From: Clytia hemisphaerica
Lineage: Eukaryota > Cnidaria > Hydrozoa > Leptothecata > Clytiidae
Direction of reading: 5' to 3'
Assembly (NCBI GenBank): GCA_902728285.1
Contig: CACVBU010001154.1
Coordinates: forward strand, 1,555,538-1,619,537
Length of the DNA: 64,000 bases
Below the pieces are notes generated by a model. The model ran no database searches. It was not told the origin of the DNA and was given only the letters and a program-made list of their open reading frames with translations. This document shows, piece by piece, positions 53,887 to 64,000 of this stretch; the first letter of the stretch is position 1; the number at the start of each line of letters is the position of its first letter. A program made the position numbers and the translations under genes.

Positions 53887-56427
53887 ATGTTATTGACGGA
53901 GAAAGTTGAGCAAAAGCTGACACGATTAAAACACAAAATCGAGGAGATCGAACGTAAAATATTTCATGGTAAATTCTCAAAGGATCCAAAGACACTGTAC
54001 AATCAGTTACTGGTTCACCAGAAGAAAATCAAAGATCTTCACAAAAAGAAGAAAGTACTTAACCAGCAACAATATGACTTACTGTTTCCTGCCAACAAAG
54101 AAACCGATTCAAACCTATTTGATATTACTCTGTTGAATGTTCTATTGCGTAGTGTTTGCGGATTCAAGCTAAATGGACTAGACTGGAATAATGATCCTCC
54201 AGCTCATGATCGCTCTTTAGTAGCTAATCTGATTCGATTGAAACTTGCCAGGAACCGTATCGTTCATCTAGGAATGGCTGCAACGAACAATACTTTCTAT
54301 AAACAAATCTACAAATATGTTAAACAAGCCCTACTTGATTTAGGTTGCACCCCGAACGAGCTCAAAGATCTTGTGCCACGCCCTGTGCGTTTCAAATTCA
54401 CGCCTTCAATCGCCAAATTTGCCAACAGAGACGTTGATATCCATGCACTACATTGCAACGTCACCAATAGTAAAAACTCCAATAACGTTTTTGGTATTTG
54501 TCTATCGGGGTTATCGGGAATCGGAAAAACACAACTTGTTAAACGATATTTTGAGCAACATGCCACGTACTTTGAACATAATATTGTCTGGATAGACGCT
54601 TCAGATCTCGAAGAATCCTTTAAACTGTTGGCGCATTCTCTACATTTGACTATAACCGACCGACACGGTGTCCTTAAACCGATCCAAGCTATCATCACCC
54701 TGATACACCAGTATTTCTGGGAAGACCAAGTTCTTTTTGTTTTCGATAATTTCACATTCCAAACTGATCATAAACAATCACCAAATCCTCTCAGTTTTAT
54801 CCCAACTTATCCGGAGAGTATCTCCATAATCACAACTCAACGGGAAGCAACTAATAATTGCTTAGTCAATATGCGCTTGGACCCGTTATCTCCACAAAGT
54901 GCATTAGATTACGTGTCCGATTTAATTGACCCGAACTCGAATGCTAAACACGAAATCAAAGAGATTTTGGAAAAGTTAGGCTATCATCCGTTGGCAATAC
55001 AACAATTTATCACTTACACACAAGAAAGTAGATTTCTGCCATCTCACTATCTGCAACTTTTGAAAGAGAAACCAGAGTTTCTTTTTGTTAAAGAAGCCGA
55101 AAGCAGTGTAATTGATTATATCAGAATCACGGTGGACAAAGTCAAAAGTATGGACAACCAGCTACCATACCAGATCCTACAGATTGCCAGATTCCTTAAT
55201 TGTAAGGAAATCAAACGTGGTTTTTTCCTACATTTTTTCAATGAAGATGAGAGCGTACTCGAAGTACAAACCATCGCAACGATCAATGAAGCTTTAAAGA
55301 TATTAGAACGATTAGCATTGATTGATATTTCACTCGGCAGAATTGCCAGCTCTGACAATGAAGTTATCACCATTCATTCCCTGGTTCAACAAACCATATC
55401 ATTGATGCTACAATCTGATCATGAAGAATCAGCAATCTTTAAAAGTATTCTTGATAAGATTTACCATCACAACTCGAAATGTGACAACGATACAACGTTT
55501 GTGGATCCACTCGGCTACAAATTCTTCCACCCACAGCTAATGTACTTGTTCCAAAGAACTGATAAACATCTCATTGAATTATTTGATCGAATCTCAATTC
55601 AAAACATACCAGCTATTTTCAACATCTTCTACCATTGCGAAAAAATTTATGCTGCTGGACAAATATTCAATAGAATCGAAAAACGAATTGAAAATGACAT
55701 TGAATCAGACAATACGTCATGTTGTCAATTTGCTGCTAGCAAACCAAAAACCTACCTATTGAAACTTCAATCTTACATAGGTCAGGTGTATTATTTCAGA
55801 GGAAAATATTGGGGAGCGTATCTCATTCTTGATGATGTTCGTAAGAAACAAAAAGCCCTTCTTGGGTTAAGACATAAAGACTATCTAGTAACCGTCCTAT
55901 ATTATGTACATTGTTTTCAATACATAGACAGACACGAGGAAGGATTTGAAATTGCCAAAAAACTATCTAAAATTAACAGTCAAGTCAACGGACCTAACCA
56001 TCCACACACTCTTGTCTCAAAACGCTGTATGGTTATTAAAGAGTCTTTTATTGAAAATATTTCAGCTGGGGTATTGGAAATCTTTGATAGCCTCCTCATG
56101 CAGCAGATACAAGTTCACGGTGAAAGGCATAAACAAGTCTTTGCAACTCGCCACGAAATAGCCAAACGTCAAATGAAAAACCGTGTGCAAGCCTTAGAAA
56201 CATTACTACAAGATTTGATTCTAACTTTCCCAGATTACATCGATTCTAATGACTTCATTCTAAGAACGAAATACAATCTTGGTAAAGAGCATTTAGGTCG
56301 TGGACGATATGATAAAGCTCTGGAGATCTTCGATGATGTTTATAATGGCTGGCTTTTGAAGTATGGGGAATTTAATGAAGATGTTAGAGAAATCGATGGT
56401 TTTATCAGATATTTAAAGAATTTATAA
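53887..56427 (+). CDS. HEPN + NB-ARC + TPR STAND ATPase, immune-receptor-like
   Basis: 846 residues in a single exon. Residues 1-65 are a basic predicted coiled coil. About 75-155 is a DZIP3-type HEPN domain (DITLLNVLLRSVCGFKLNGL; Rx4H motif Arg122-His127 in RNRIVH). About 180-375 is NB-ARC: P-loop GLSGIGKT 208-215, Walker B VLFVFDN 282-288, a TTQRE motif 316-320 and a GLPLA-like LGYHPLAIQ 364-372. About 400-510 is a winged helix with IHSLVQQ in the MHD position. About 620-846 holds kinesin-light-chain-like TPRs (YYFRGKYWGAYLILDD, LGKEHLGRGRYDKALEIF). STAND proteins with this order sense a ligand through the repeats, oligomerise on ATP and activate the N-terminal effector. HEPN effectors are often RNases; that activity is an inference here. 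The start is the first ATG after stops, and the frame is intact. An ATTAAA sits right after the stop. Confidence 0.92.
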   Translation: MLLTEKVEQKLTRLKHKIEEIERKIFHGKFSKDPKTLYNQLLVHQKKIKDLHKKKKVLNQQQYDLLFPANKETDSNLFDITLLNVLLRSVCGFKLNGLDWNNDPPAHDRSLVANLIRLKLARNRIVHLGMAATNNTFYKQIYKYVKQALLDLGCTPNELKDLVPRPVRFKFTPSIAKFANRDVDIHALHCNVTNSKNSNNVFGICLSGLSGIGKTQLVKRYFEQHATYFEHNIVWIDASDLEESFKLLAHSLHLTITDRHGVLKPIQAIITLIHQYFWEDQVLFVFDNFTFQTDHKQSPNPLSFIPTYPESISIITTQREATNNCLVNMRLDPLSPQSALDYVSDLIDPNSNAKHEIKEILEKLGYHPLAIQQFITYTQESRFLPSHYLQLLKEKPEFLFVKEAESSVIDYIRITVDKVKSMDNQLPYQILQIARFLNCKEIKRGFFLHFFNEDESVLEVQTIATINEALKILERLALIDISLGRIASSDNEVITIHSLVQQTISLMLQSDHEESAIFKSILDKIYHHNSKCDNDTTFVDPLGYKFFHPQLMYLFQRTDKHLIELFDRISIQNIPAIFNIFYHCEKIYAAGQIFNRIEKRIENDIESDNTSCCQFAASKPKTYLLKLQSYIGQVYYFRGKYWGAYLILDDVRKKQKALLGLRHKDYLVTVLYYVHCFQYIDRHEEGFEIAKKLSKINSQVNGPNHPHTLVSKRCMVIKESFIENISAGVLEIFDSLLMQQIQVHGERHKQVFATRHEIAKRQMKNRVQALETLLQDLILTFPDYIDSNDFILRTKYNLGKEHLGRGRYDKALEIFDDVYNGWLLKYGEFNEDVREIDGFIRYLKNL

Positions 56428-58189
56428 TTAAATACATATAAATTAAGTCTTAGAGAAAAAATAGTCAAAAAGAGTCAGAAAACTGGTTAATGATGCTTGC
56501 TAAAGATACAATTTCTCAAGTTTTATCGCACAAAAAGTATTCAGTAAAATTTTACAGAGATATCAAGGGAAATGCAGCACGTGAATTTTACGTGAAAAAA
56601 ATCCACGTGTTAGCAATTCCCTTGACTGAAAAATATCTTTTTATGCTTTATAACTTACAATACACTGACTCTCAAACGATGTCAATCCAATTGAATCATT
56701 CGAATTTGTTAACTGACTTTAAGTGTTGCAACCCTTATAGTTGGGCTGCTATAATCCTATATAGGTAGGTTTTATCCTACTATATAACCTTCCATACTTT
56801 AAAATTTGCCTCTTAAACTTTTTAATGTTGATGGTTTTGATCGGACTTTCAAGTGGTATATATACACAACCCAAATTTATAACGCCACAAACGTAGAAAA
56901 TAGGTATATGCGTGGTTGAAAAGGAAGTTTAACATTGCTTTTATCTTTTAATTGGGACTAAAGTTGTTTTACGAAGGTGTGACTCTTCGGTGATACCTTG
57001 CACTATTATTGAATTTGATGAATCATCACTTAATCATCATATTGCTTTACATCTTAAGAGGTATTTGCTGATTTTGATCTGATGATGAAATTTTTTTTCT
57101 AAGAAAATGTGACAGAAATTTAAACTGATTTTTTTAATCAGAATATTTAAAAATTCTTTTATCATTCGTTATATTTATTTTTTGAAAAAGCAAAGACAAA
57201 AGCTTTATCTACACCTTTAAAAATAAGTCCTGTTTCTTATGTAAGCAATTCTGTATTGTATTTTTTTCTAGCATCTTATGTTCTTACAAAAAAAGGAAAT
57301 TCCTTGTCGTATCATAATGTAATTTAAGTATGTCATGTTATGTCAATCATGTGGTCTTGTTTACTCAAGGTATGATTAATATGCGAATTAATTATGTCGA
57401 TCTTAGTCATAATTTATTTCTATAGCAAGCATAGTTTCGATTACTATTGATTATCCTTTTATAAACAAAGCTTCGCCCCAAGCGTAGACTTTTATGGTAG
57501 AAGTGAAATTAGTGAGTAGTAGTTTGATCATATGATGGTCATTGTATTTTTTTGGGGTGTGTAGTGCACTTTTATATTGGTAGCATGTGACTTTATTTTG
57601 GGGTGGGGTTATACAGAAAAAGCTCATTTACTGACTCATCAGTGATGCTCATGAAGATTTTTTTGGTATTTTGAATTTAATTTATATACTGATTACTCAT
57701 TATTTGTGGATTATTAGTTAGCATTTGTCGCTCTGTTTAATGAGACATGAAATTTGGTTGGTAAGTTGGAAGAATAATTCTAAGTGGAACTCAATTTTAA
57801 AGACAGTGAATGCAAAGGACAATAATTTTGCACTGAAATTTGAAAGTCTACTTTGTCTTATCTTTCTAACTAGACGCTTTTTGATTAGAACATCTTATTG
57901 GCATGTCATGCCTGACATGCTTAATTACATCCCTGTATCACAGATCCGTTGGGACCCCAAAATTTCATCTCCGGTGGAAAAAATACTCACAATTTTTCAG
58001 CTCTACTGGGAAATTTGACTTTGATTTCATCCCCATTTGATAGTAATAGAAAAAAACTCCAAACCACTCTGGAGTATTTGAGTAAAAGAACAAAAGAATT
58101 TCTATCCCATTGGGATTTCGATATGGAAATTTTCATCATGACTTATGGGAAAACTTCCATCGGGGCTGTAAGACAGGGGTGTTTAACAT
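56428..58189. other. Non-coding stretch downstream of the STAND gene
   Basis: No further gene is supportable. ORF 56490-56768 is created by reading through the 56563-56634 hairpin element. ORFs 57725-58260 have no domain. Confidence 0.4.
56563..56634. repeat. CAAGGGAA hairpin mini-element, copy 1
   Basis: TCAAGGGAAATGCAGCACGT starts the left arm and GCAATTCCCTTGA ends the right. The outer stem is TCAAGGGAA/TTCCCTTGA (9 bp), followed by TGC/GCA and CACGTG/CACGTG, with symmetric small bulges and an A-rich loop. Copies occur at 63798-63859 and, cut by the window end, at 63972. Confidence 0.75.
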
Positions 58190-61100
58190 CTCCAGAGCAA
58201 TTGCACCTAAGAAAATCTGTAAGTGGGATCATTGATGTCTTGGATTTTTTTCTTTTTTAGATATGTTGTGGGGTTTCATGGGTGGAACAAAATTCCAAAA
58301 TTTGAGCCTCAGAGCTCAAGCCGTTCCCGAGATATCGCATTTTGAAGTTTCAAAAATTTTGTCTAAAATACAGACCGGTAATTTACAGACCAGAATTCCA
58401 GATTGCTATAACTCCTTATTGGTAAGTCCAAATGACATGAAATTTTGCACAGATGCACAAGACCATAAACATTTTCTAAAAACAAAAACAAAACAAAAAA
58501 TTTTGTTTCAAAATGGCGGATATCTGAAGCCGAAGTTTTGAACTGCTTGAAAATACCGGTTGGATTTGATTCTCAGTTATTCCCGGCCCGAGATTCCAAA
58601 TTGAATTTTTTTTTCAGATCCTGAAAGATCAATCCTTTAACTACCAAATATCAAAAATCTGTCGTGGAGAATTCATTTTTGGCTCAATAAATCAATTTTA
58701 AAGATGACATTTATTTTCCGAAAATTCCCTAGCAACGCCCTAGCAACAAGGCTTTAACAGACTACACCATGTACCAGAAGGCTCAAAAATTGGTTTTAAT
58801 GATTGATAGTCCATTTCTGGACATTTGTGATCCTAGACTGATCAAATCATTAGAGGATATACCTCTATATGCAAAAGATTATTCATAATTTTCACTGCCT
58901 GCGATGATATTAAGAGCCATTTTTTTTAGGAGTCTTCAGGGTGTGATACCTCATCCTCTTGGATTTTGATGAAATTTTTACCAAATGATCTATCACACAA
59001 GAAAATAAGACCCTGAAAATTTCACCTTGATATCTCACGTAGTTTTGAAGATACAACGTCTCAAAGATAGGCTACTCTTAGGTGCCAAATAAACGGGGGG
59101 GGTTCGAATAAACGGGGGGGTTGGAAAATTTTTGAAATTTCAATAAACGGGGGGGACCTAATTGCCGGGGGGGTTGGAAATTGTACTTATGAAAACCCAA
59201 AAATAAGGTAAATATAGGCTAAAATCAGGCTTTTTGGAGCAAAATAAGGGGACTTCTTTTAGCCAAGTGAAAATATTCTTTAAAATTAATAAACGGGGGG
59301 GTCCTAATAAGATCCGGGGGGGGGGTTGGAAAATTTTCGAAAAATTAACAAGCGGGGGGGACCGTTTATTTGGCACCTAAGAGTACTAAGCGAAAATTGA
59401 CCCCTAAATTTCATGAACTCTGGTTCCTCAAAATTTCTAAGTCCAAGTGTCGTTATTAGCTTTAGACTGTCCAATATTTCTTGTCCAGAAGATTTAAACA
59501 TCATTGTTTGCAGCATCTCATAAAATATCACCCTAGTAATGTTGCTTAGTTATTTAAGAATCGACAAGTAAGGCTGTTAGTGTACACAAATATAGAGATA
59601 TTGGACAGTCAAGAAATATTGGACTTAGAAATTTTGCGGTAAAGGGCAAATTATTGTCAAAGTAGGATTTCTGAATGATTCTAAAAAGTTTTTGAATAGG
59701 AATTAAGTACTGCTAAACCCATTTAGTTGAAGTAACCTGCTTATATTTAAGAGTAATATTCATCAAACTGTGAAAGATTGAGGCTTTTCCTGAAAATATA
59801 GGCCCTGGAATGGTAGGAAAGGCCAATTGTCAGTCTCGCATTTTTTTACATATTCTGTACTTAAAAATAAAGAAACAGTCATAAAATGTCATCTGTTGAT
59901 GGAAATGACCTGAAATCTTTTACAGTTGTTCCCTTATTGCCAATGATTAGTTGGCTAGAGAAGATCAACCAATATTTTGACAAAAATTAACCTTTAGAGC
60001 CCTTAAGTGGGCCTGATTTAGCATTTTAAGAGGGAAAAAACAACGAAGTTAAGCAAATTTTCAATCGATCATATCTTTAAGAGACTTCAAAAACCCACTT
60101 AGATTTTTTGAGGCTATAAACTAGACCTGCTAAGGAAGACTTGCTGAAAGTTTCAAAAAAATTTGTTGTTGCCGCAAAAAGATATGCCATCTTGAATTTT
60201 GCTCCAGATCTGCCAAAATAGCAATTTTTTCGGCTATTTTTGACAGTTACGCAAATATGGAAATCCTGAAAATGTTGTTTTTGTGGCCAAAACCCACCAG
60301 TAAACCACTCCAGGTCAAAAGTTTGCTTTAAAAAAAGTCTCAAGGACTATCAGCAGCCAGCTAAAAGTGCTTCCAAACCCAGATTACGCAGTCTGAAGCC
60401 CTCTACAGGAGGCGCTAAAGATTTTCGGGGAAAGTTTTGGAGACTCAATTTGATTTTTTCTGATTCCCTACAAAAAGTTCTTGAAATCCACTATAAATCA
60501 GCTTTCTAATGTACTTGAATAAAAATTCATTGGCTTTCAAAATCTGCTCCTCACCAGAGTTCATGAAATTTATAGGGGTCAATTTTCGCTTAGTAGCCTA
60601 TCTTTGAGACGCTGTATCTTCAAAACTAAGTGAGATATCAAGGTGAAATTTTCAGGGTCTTATTTTCTTGTGTGATAGATCATTTGGTAAAAATTTCATC
60701 AAAATCCAAGAGGATGAGGTACCACACCCTGAAGACTCTTAAAAAAATGCCTCTTAATATCATCGCAGGCAGTGAAAATTATGAATTTCTTTTGCATATA
60801 GAGGAATATCCTCTAATGATTTGATTAGTCTATGATCACAACTGTCCAGAAATGGACTGTCAATCATTAAAACCAGTTTTTGAGCCTTCCAGTACATGGA
60901 GTAGCCTGTTAAAGCCTCGTTGCTAGGGCGTTGCTAGGGAATTTTCGGAAAATAAATGTCATCTTTAAAATTGATTTATTGAGCCAAAAATGAATTCTCC
61001 ACGACAGATTTTTGATATTTGGTAGTTAAAGGATTGATCTTTCAGGATCTGAAAAAAAAATTCAATTTGGAATCTCGGGCCGGGAATAACTGAGAATCAA

Positions 61101-61487
61101 ATCCAACCGGTATTTTCAAGCAGTTCAAAACTTCGGCTTCAGATATCCGCCATTTTGAAATAAAATTTTTTGTTTTGTTTTTGTTTTTAGAAAATGTTTA
61201 TGGTCTTGTGTATCTGTGCAAAATTTCATATCATTTAGACTTACCAATAAGGAGTTATAGCAATTTGGAATTCTGGTCTGTAAATTACCGGTCTGTATTT
61301 TAGACAAAATTTTTTAAACTTCAAAATGCGATATTTCGTGAACGGCTTGAGCTCTGAGGCTCAAATTTTGGAATTTTGTTCCACCCATGAAACCCCACAA
61401 CATATCTAAAAAAGAAAAAAATCCAAGACATCAATGATCCCACTTTAGATGATTCAGGGATTTTCTTAGGTGCAATTGCTCTCCAGG
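58190..61487. mobile_element. 3.3-kb foldback element with ~0.9-kb inverted arms
   Basis: The left arm (58190-59428, minus the MITE at 59075-59383) and right arm (60557-61487) are long inverted repeats with high identity. Shared segments include GAGCAATTGCACCTAAGAAA, CATGGGTGGAACAAAATTCC, TACAGACCGGTAATTTACAG, ATTCCCGGCCCGAGATTCC and ATGAACTCTGG, each mirrored on the other side. The ~1.1-kb centre (59429-60556) has no transposase. Superfamily unknown. Confidence 0.85.
59075..59383. mobile_element. TA-flanked G-rich MITE inside the left foldback arm
   Basis: CTCTTAGGTGCCAAATAAAC + GG at 59075 is mirrored by GTTTATTTGGCACCTAAGAG ending at 59383. TA lies at 59073-59074 and 59384-59385. It contains several AATAAACGGGGGG/TTGGAAAATTTT units. 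The right arm at ~60588-60600 shows the unoccupied site GGCTACTAAGCG (as reverse complement) with a single TA. Confidence 0.9.
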
Positions 61488-61856
61488 TTAATAGGTGGTT
61501 GTACTGTTGGGAATCCGCCGTTCTTGGAATTGAACCACAAAAATTACTATTATTGTTTTTTATAAGTAAAAAATTGTAGCTTTTTGAAAGAAAAAGCTTT
61601 CGATAAGAAGGAAAATGATAACAGCTTAAATCATTAAATCACGAGCGCTTTGATTGACTTTGAGCAATTTTTTCAATCTCGTCGAATCTCAGACTAGCCT
61701 TTCGTTTATCTCGTCATTTTCAGAATTCCCCTAACGAAAGGGGGAATAACTTTTCACATATAATAATTCCTTGCATAAATTAATTTTAAAAATGTCTATA
61801 CTGTATACGAAATTCGTTCTTAAAAAAATACTTTTATCATGATAAAAAGATGAGTA

Positions 61857-62125
61857 CACGCTTTTTTTTTTATAAGAATGGTGTAAATCTATTTCATCAT
61901 GGATATTCTTAGCTTTTTTGGGAAAATCATCATAAAATATTCTTACAGCATTCTTATTACTTGGGGGTAATTGGCAATCTATAATTTAGAATGCTCTAAA
62001 AATGACATTCTTTGCTTGAATAGCAAAATTCCATGATGGTGATATTCTTAGCATATTCTTAATTTTTTGGCCATTTTCATCATGGACATTCTTATAAAGT
62101 GTATTCTTATAAAAAAAAAAGCGTG
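61857..62125. mobile_element. CACGC(T)n MITE, copy 4, with intact TA duplication
   Basis: 269 bp. CACGCTTTTTTTTTTTATAA at the left and TTATAAAAAAAAAAGCGTG at the right. TA flanks both sides (61855-61856, 62126-62127). The interior ATTCTTA-rich sequence matches 2638-2923 and 48128-48530. Confidence 0.8.
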
Positions 62126-62295
62126 TATGCTTCTTCTTGCCCTCAAGGGTCGTGCTCTCCTGCTTTCGTGTGTCTCCTGGGTCCAGACCCATGAACTATT
62201 CAGGAAAATTTCTTTTCACCTACAATCTTTTTGTCCGGAACCCACCATGTTATCATTATCATTTTTTTTTTGGACTCGCGAAGGCACGTAATTTA

Positions 62296-63116
62296 CCGGG
62301 TGTGTCAAAAAAAACGCCCCTATTTTTCGATTCGCTTCGTTTTTACCTTCTTATTTTGTCTCACTACTTTTAAAACACCAAAATGGCATTATTTTTTTGT
62401 TTCATAGGTTAAGTTCTGTTCCAAGGTCAATAATTGATAGATTCTAGCTAGTTCCAGTTAGGCCATTTTTTAACGTCGATTGCGACGACAAAAAAAGACT
62501 CTCAAATCGTCAATGATGCAGAAACGAACTGATGTTATTACCTTTTGTGCATAAAAATCATTAGGTTTTCAATTCAAGTGTTTTGCAAAAAGGTAAAGAA
62601 GCAGAACAGAGTTTGTAGAATATAATATGATCGATTAAATAATGGAAATGAAACGAATTGATGAAATTTTGTTTTGCTAAGAAATGCTTTACATTGCCTT
62701 GAACACCTTGAGATGTTACCATAACACCGCGAAAAGATTCCAAAACCCCTTTAATTTGAAAAAAAAGATAAGTTTGACATAAAAAGATTTTGGCTTAGTA
62801 GTAGTGTTCCCTTCTACATCTCGCTTCAATTTCAATTTTACTTTAAAACTGTTTTTACAGCTGATAGGAAAGCTAGAATGTAAAGGTTTAACGTCTTCTT
62901 TGACGTCAATTAATTGCTTCTGTGAACAACACAAAAAGTAGTGATCTTGCGAGAATGTTCATAACTTTTAATTTATTTGAGGCAACTCTGCCAAACTTCT
63001 AGAAATGTTTGGAAATAAAATGTACAATACTCACAAAAAAAATCCAGCAGCCCAACTAAATAGAAAAATGTACGTCAAAAATCGAAAAATAGGGGCGTTT
63101 TTTTTGACACACCCGG
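62296..63116. mobile_element. TA-flanked element CCGGGTGTGTC with ~38-bp inverted repeats
   Basis: Left CCGGGTGTGTCAAAAAAAAC + GCCCCTATTTTTCGATT is mirrored by AATCGAAAAATAGGGGCG + TTTTTTTTGACACACCCGG ending at 63116. TA is at 62294-62295 and 63117-63118. The 821-bp interior has no transposase ORF. The ends resemble mariner-like MITEs. Confidence 0.85.
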
Positions 63117-63555
63117 TATTACTATCGATAAAGATTTATGTGTATTACATCAAGTATGTGTACGTAATGGAAGATAACATCACAAAAAGTATACGTTTTG
63201 TACCCCTTACTCGAACATACTAGGGAATACGGCCATTAAAAGCTTAATATCAGTTTGTGGACAATTGACGTCCAATAATCTAAACTGCGATGGATCTTAC
63301 AGGATTTTAAGATTTAAATGGCCTTTATTCATTGTATATGTTCGTGTAAGGGATATGTTTTTTGGTATTCATATACTATTTTATTCAGAATTTCAAGTTC
63401 TATATAATAAAAGCAATCATTTATGTCCAATTTTTCTTTTGGAAATCGTCTATTTTATGTAGTAGTGATACGTATAGGTATAGCATTGATAGAAAATAGG
63501 CAAAAATTAGAGAACAATTGGTACATATGTTGTTATTATTATTATAAAGGATCGA

Positions 63556-63587
63556 GGTTCAAGGCGTGTCGTTGGCCTCTAAGAACC
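63556..63587 (-). other. Third copy of the ORF1-end hairpin
   Basis: GGTTC AAGGC GTGTCGTT GGCCT CTAA GAACC. The outer pairs GGTTC/GAACC replace TTTC/GAAA of the other copies while still pairing. The inner stem is AGGC/GCCT. An (ATA)n-like tail lies beyond it on the minus strand. Confidence 0.6.
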
Positions 63588-63760
63588 TATGTTTTTTACA
63601 AACACTGTTGTTACAATTTTCTTTATTTATAGTTTTGTTCTGGGTAATTCCCCTGACTTTAAATTGAATGGCTTGAATGGTTTTGTTTTTCATTTGAGCA
63701 TTGAGCTCATGTGCTCTCTTGCAAAATTCTTTGATTGTCAATCGTTCAATAATATGGTAA
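63559..63760 (-). pseudogene. C-terminal remnant of a LINE-type ORF1 protein
   Basis: The minus-strand frame reads IIERLTIKEFCKRAHELNAQ and IQAIQFKVRG, matching residues ~300-332 of the intact ORF1 (INERKIIKDMCQKAKKMNSK ... VWHVRG). The core before it is missing. The end overlaps the hairpin at 63556-63587. Confidence 0.6.
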
Positions 63761-63797
63761 TATAGTAACATACAACCCCAGCACTTTCGGCTTAAAT

Positions 63798-63859
63798 CAA
63801 GGGAAATGCAGCACGTGAATTTTAGCTGAACAAAACCCACGTACTGAAGTTCCCTTGAA
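63798..63859. repeat. CAAGGGAA hairpin mini-element, copy 2
   Basis: The first 28 nt are identical to the copy at 56563 (TCAAGGGAAATGCAGCACGT + GAATTTTA). The second half differs but still supplies ACGT and TTCCCTTGA for pairing. Confidence 0.75.
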
Positions 63860-63971
63860 AAGGTGGCTAAGTTTCAAGATTTTAGACCAAAGATTCCAAC
63901 ATCAATCATATCGAATTCAACAATGATTATAAATTATGTTTTTTTCTAATTTTTATCATACTTTTTCAGAG

Positions 63972-64000
63972 ATCAAGGGAAATGCAGCACGTGAATTTTA
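63972..64000. repeat. CAAGGGAA hairpin mini-element, copy 3, cut by the window end
   Basis: ATCAAGGGAAATGCAGCACG + TGAATTTTA runs to the last base. It is identical to the left half of the copies at 56563 and 63798. Confidence 0.75.

Noticed and set aside
56490-56768. 92-codon ORF downstream of the STAND gene
   Set aside because: It reads straight through the CAAGGGAA hairpin element, and the frame has no other support.

Overview
The window reads as AT-rich, repeat-dense nuclear DNA of an invertebrate metazoan. The evidence is two intron-containing conserved animal genes, GT/AG introns of up to about 9.7 kb, several non-LTR retrotransposon lineages, many terminal-inverted-repeat (TIR) miniature elements, and an invertebrate-type HEPN/NB-ARC/TPR immune-like ATPase. 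I see no prokaryotic operons, rRNA or CRISPR. The phylum cannot be fixed from the sequence alone.

Layout. 1-15.8 kb is non-coding and packed with inverted-repeat elements: a CAATCGA palindrome end, TA-flanked MITEs, an element carrying ~480-bp tandem repeats at 3.66-5.73 kb, and a 2.1-kb foldback at 13.3-15.5 kb. 15.86-17.45 kb (minus) holds the first three coding exons of a KCTD10/KCTD13/TNFAIP1-type BTB adaptor gene; its 3' exons were not found. 17.5-33.3 kb is a repeat archive. It includes a datable pile-up of nested elements at 19.8-22.5 kb, a 2.3-kb element whose arms are a 20-bp minisatellite (23.08-25.38 kb), a direct 0.83-kb duplication (26.2-27.85 kb), and a long CAATCGA palindrome (32.75-33.33 kb).

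34.28-48.70 kb (plus) is one small conserved gene, the LYDG10/C19orf53 homologue. It encodes 97 residues in three exons, split by introns of 4.4 and 9.7 kb. The introns hold dead LINE copies, one inserted in opposite orientation inside another, plus MITEs. 48.8-51.5 kb carries a TTAA-flanked piggyBac-like MITE, a second copy of the tandem-repeat element and a likely tRNA-derived SINE. 52.27-53.42 kb (minus) is an intact LINE-type ORF1 protein gene (PHD-like finger, coiled coil, nucleic-acid-binding core). It is followed directly by a small hairpin and an A/T-rich end with no reverse transcriptase. Two decayed relatives with the same arrangement lie at 25.6-25.9 and 63.56-63.8 kb.

53.89-56.43 kb (plus) is the largest intact gene: an 846-residue HEPN + NB-ARC + winged-helix + TPR protein, a STAND-type signalling ATPase. 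58.19-61.49 kb is a 3.3-kb foldback element with ~0.9-kb arms. One arm carries a 309-bp MITE and the other preserves the empty insertion site. The right end has further MITEs and two copies of a small hairpin element that also occurs at 56.56 kb.

The genes do not form a pathway together. The two housekeeping-type genes sit in a repeat-rich setting beside one fast-evolving immune-like gene. All coordinates were derived by eye and no alignment was run.
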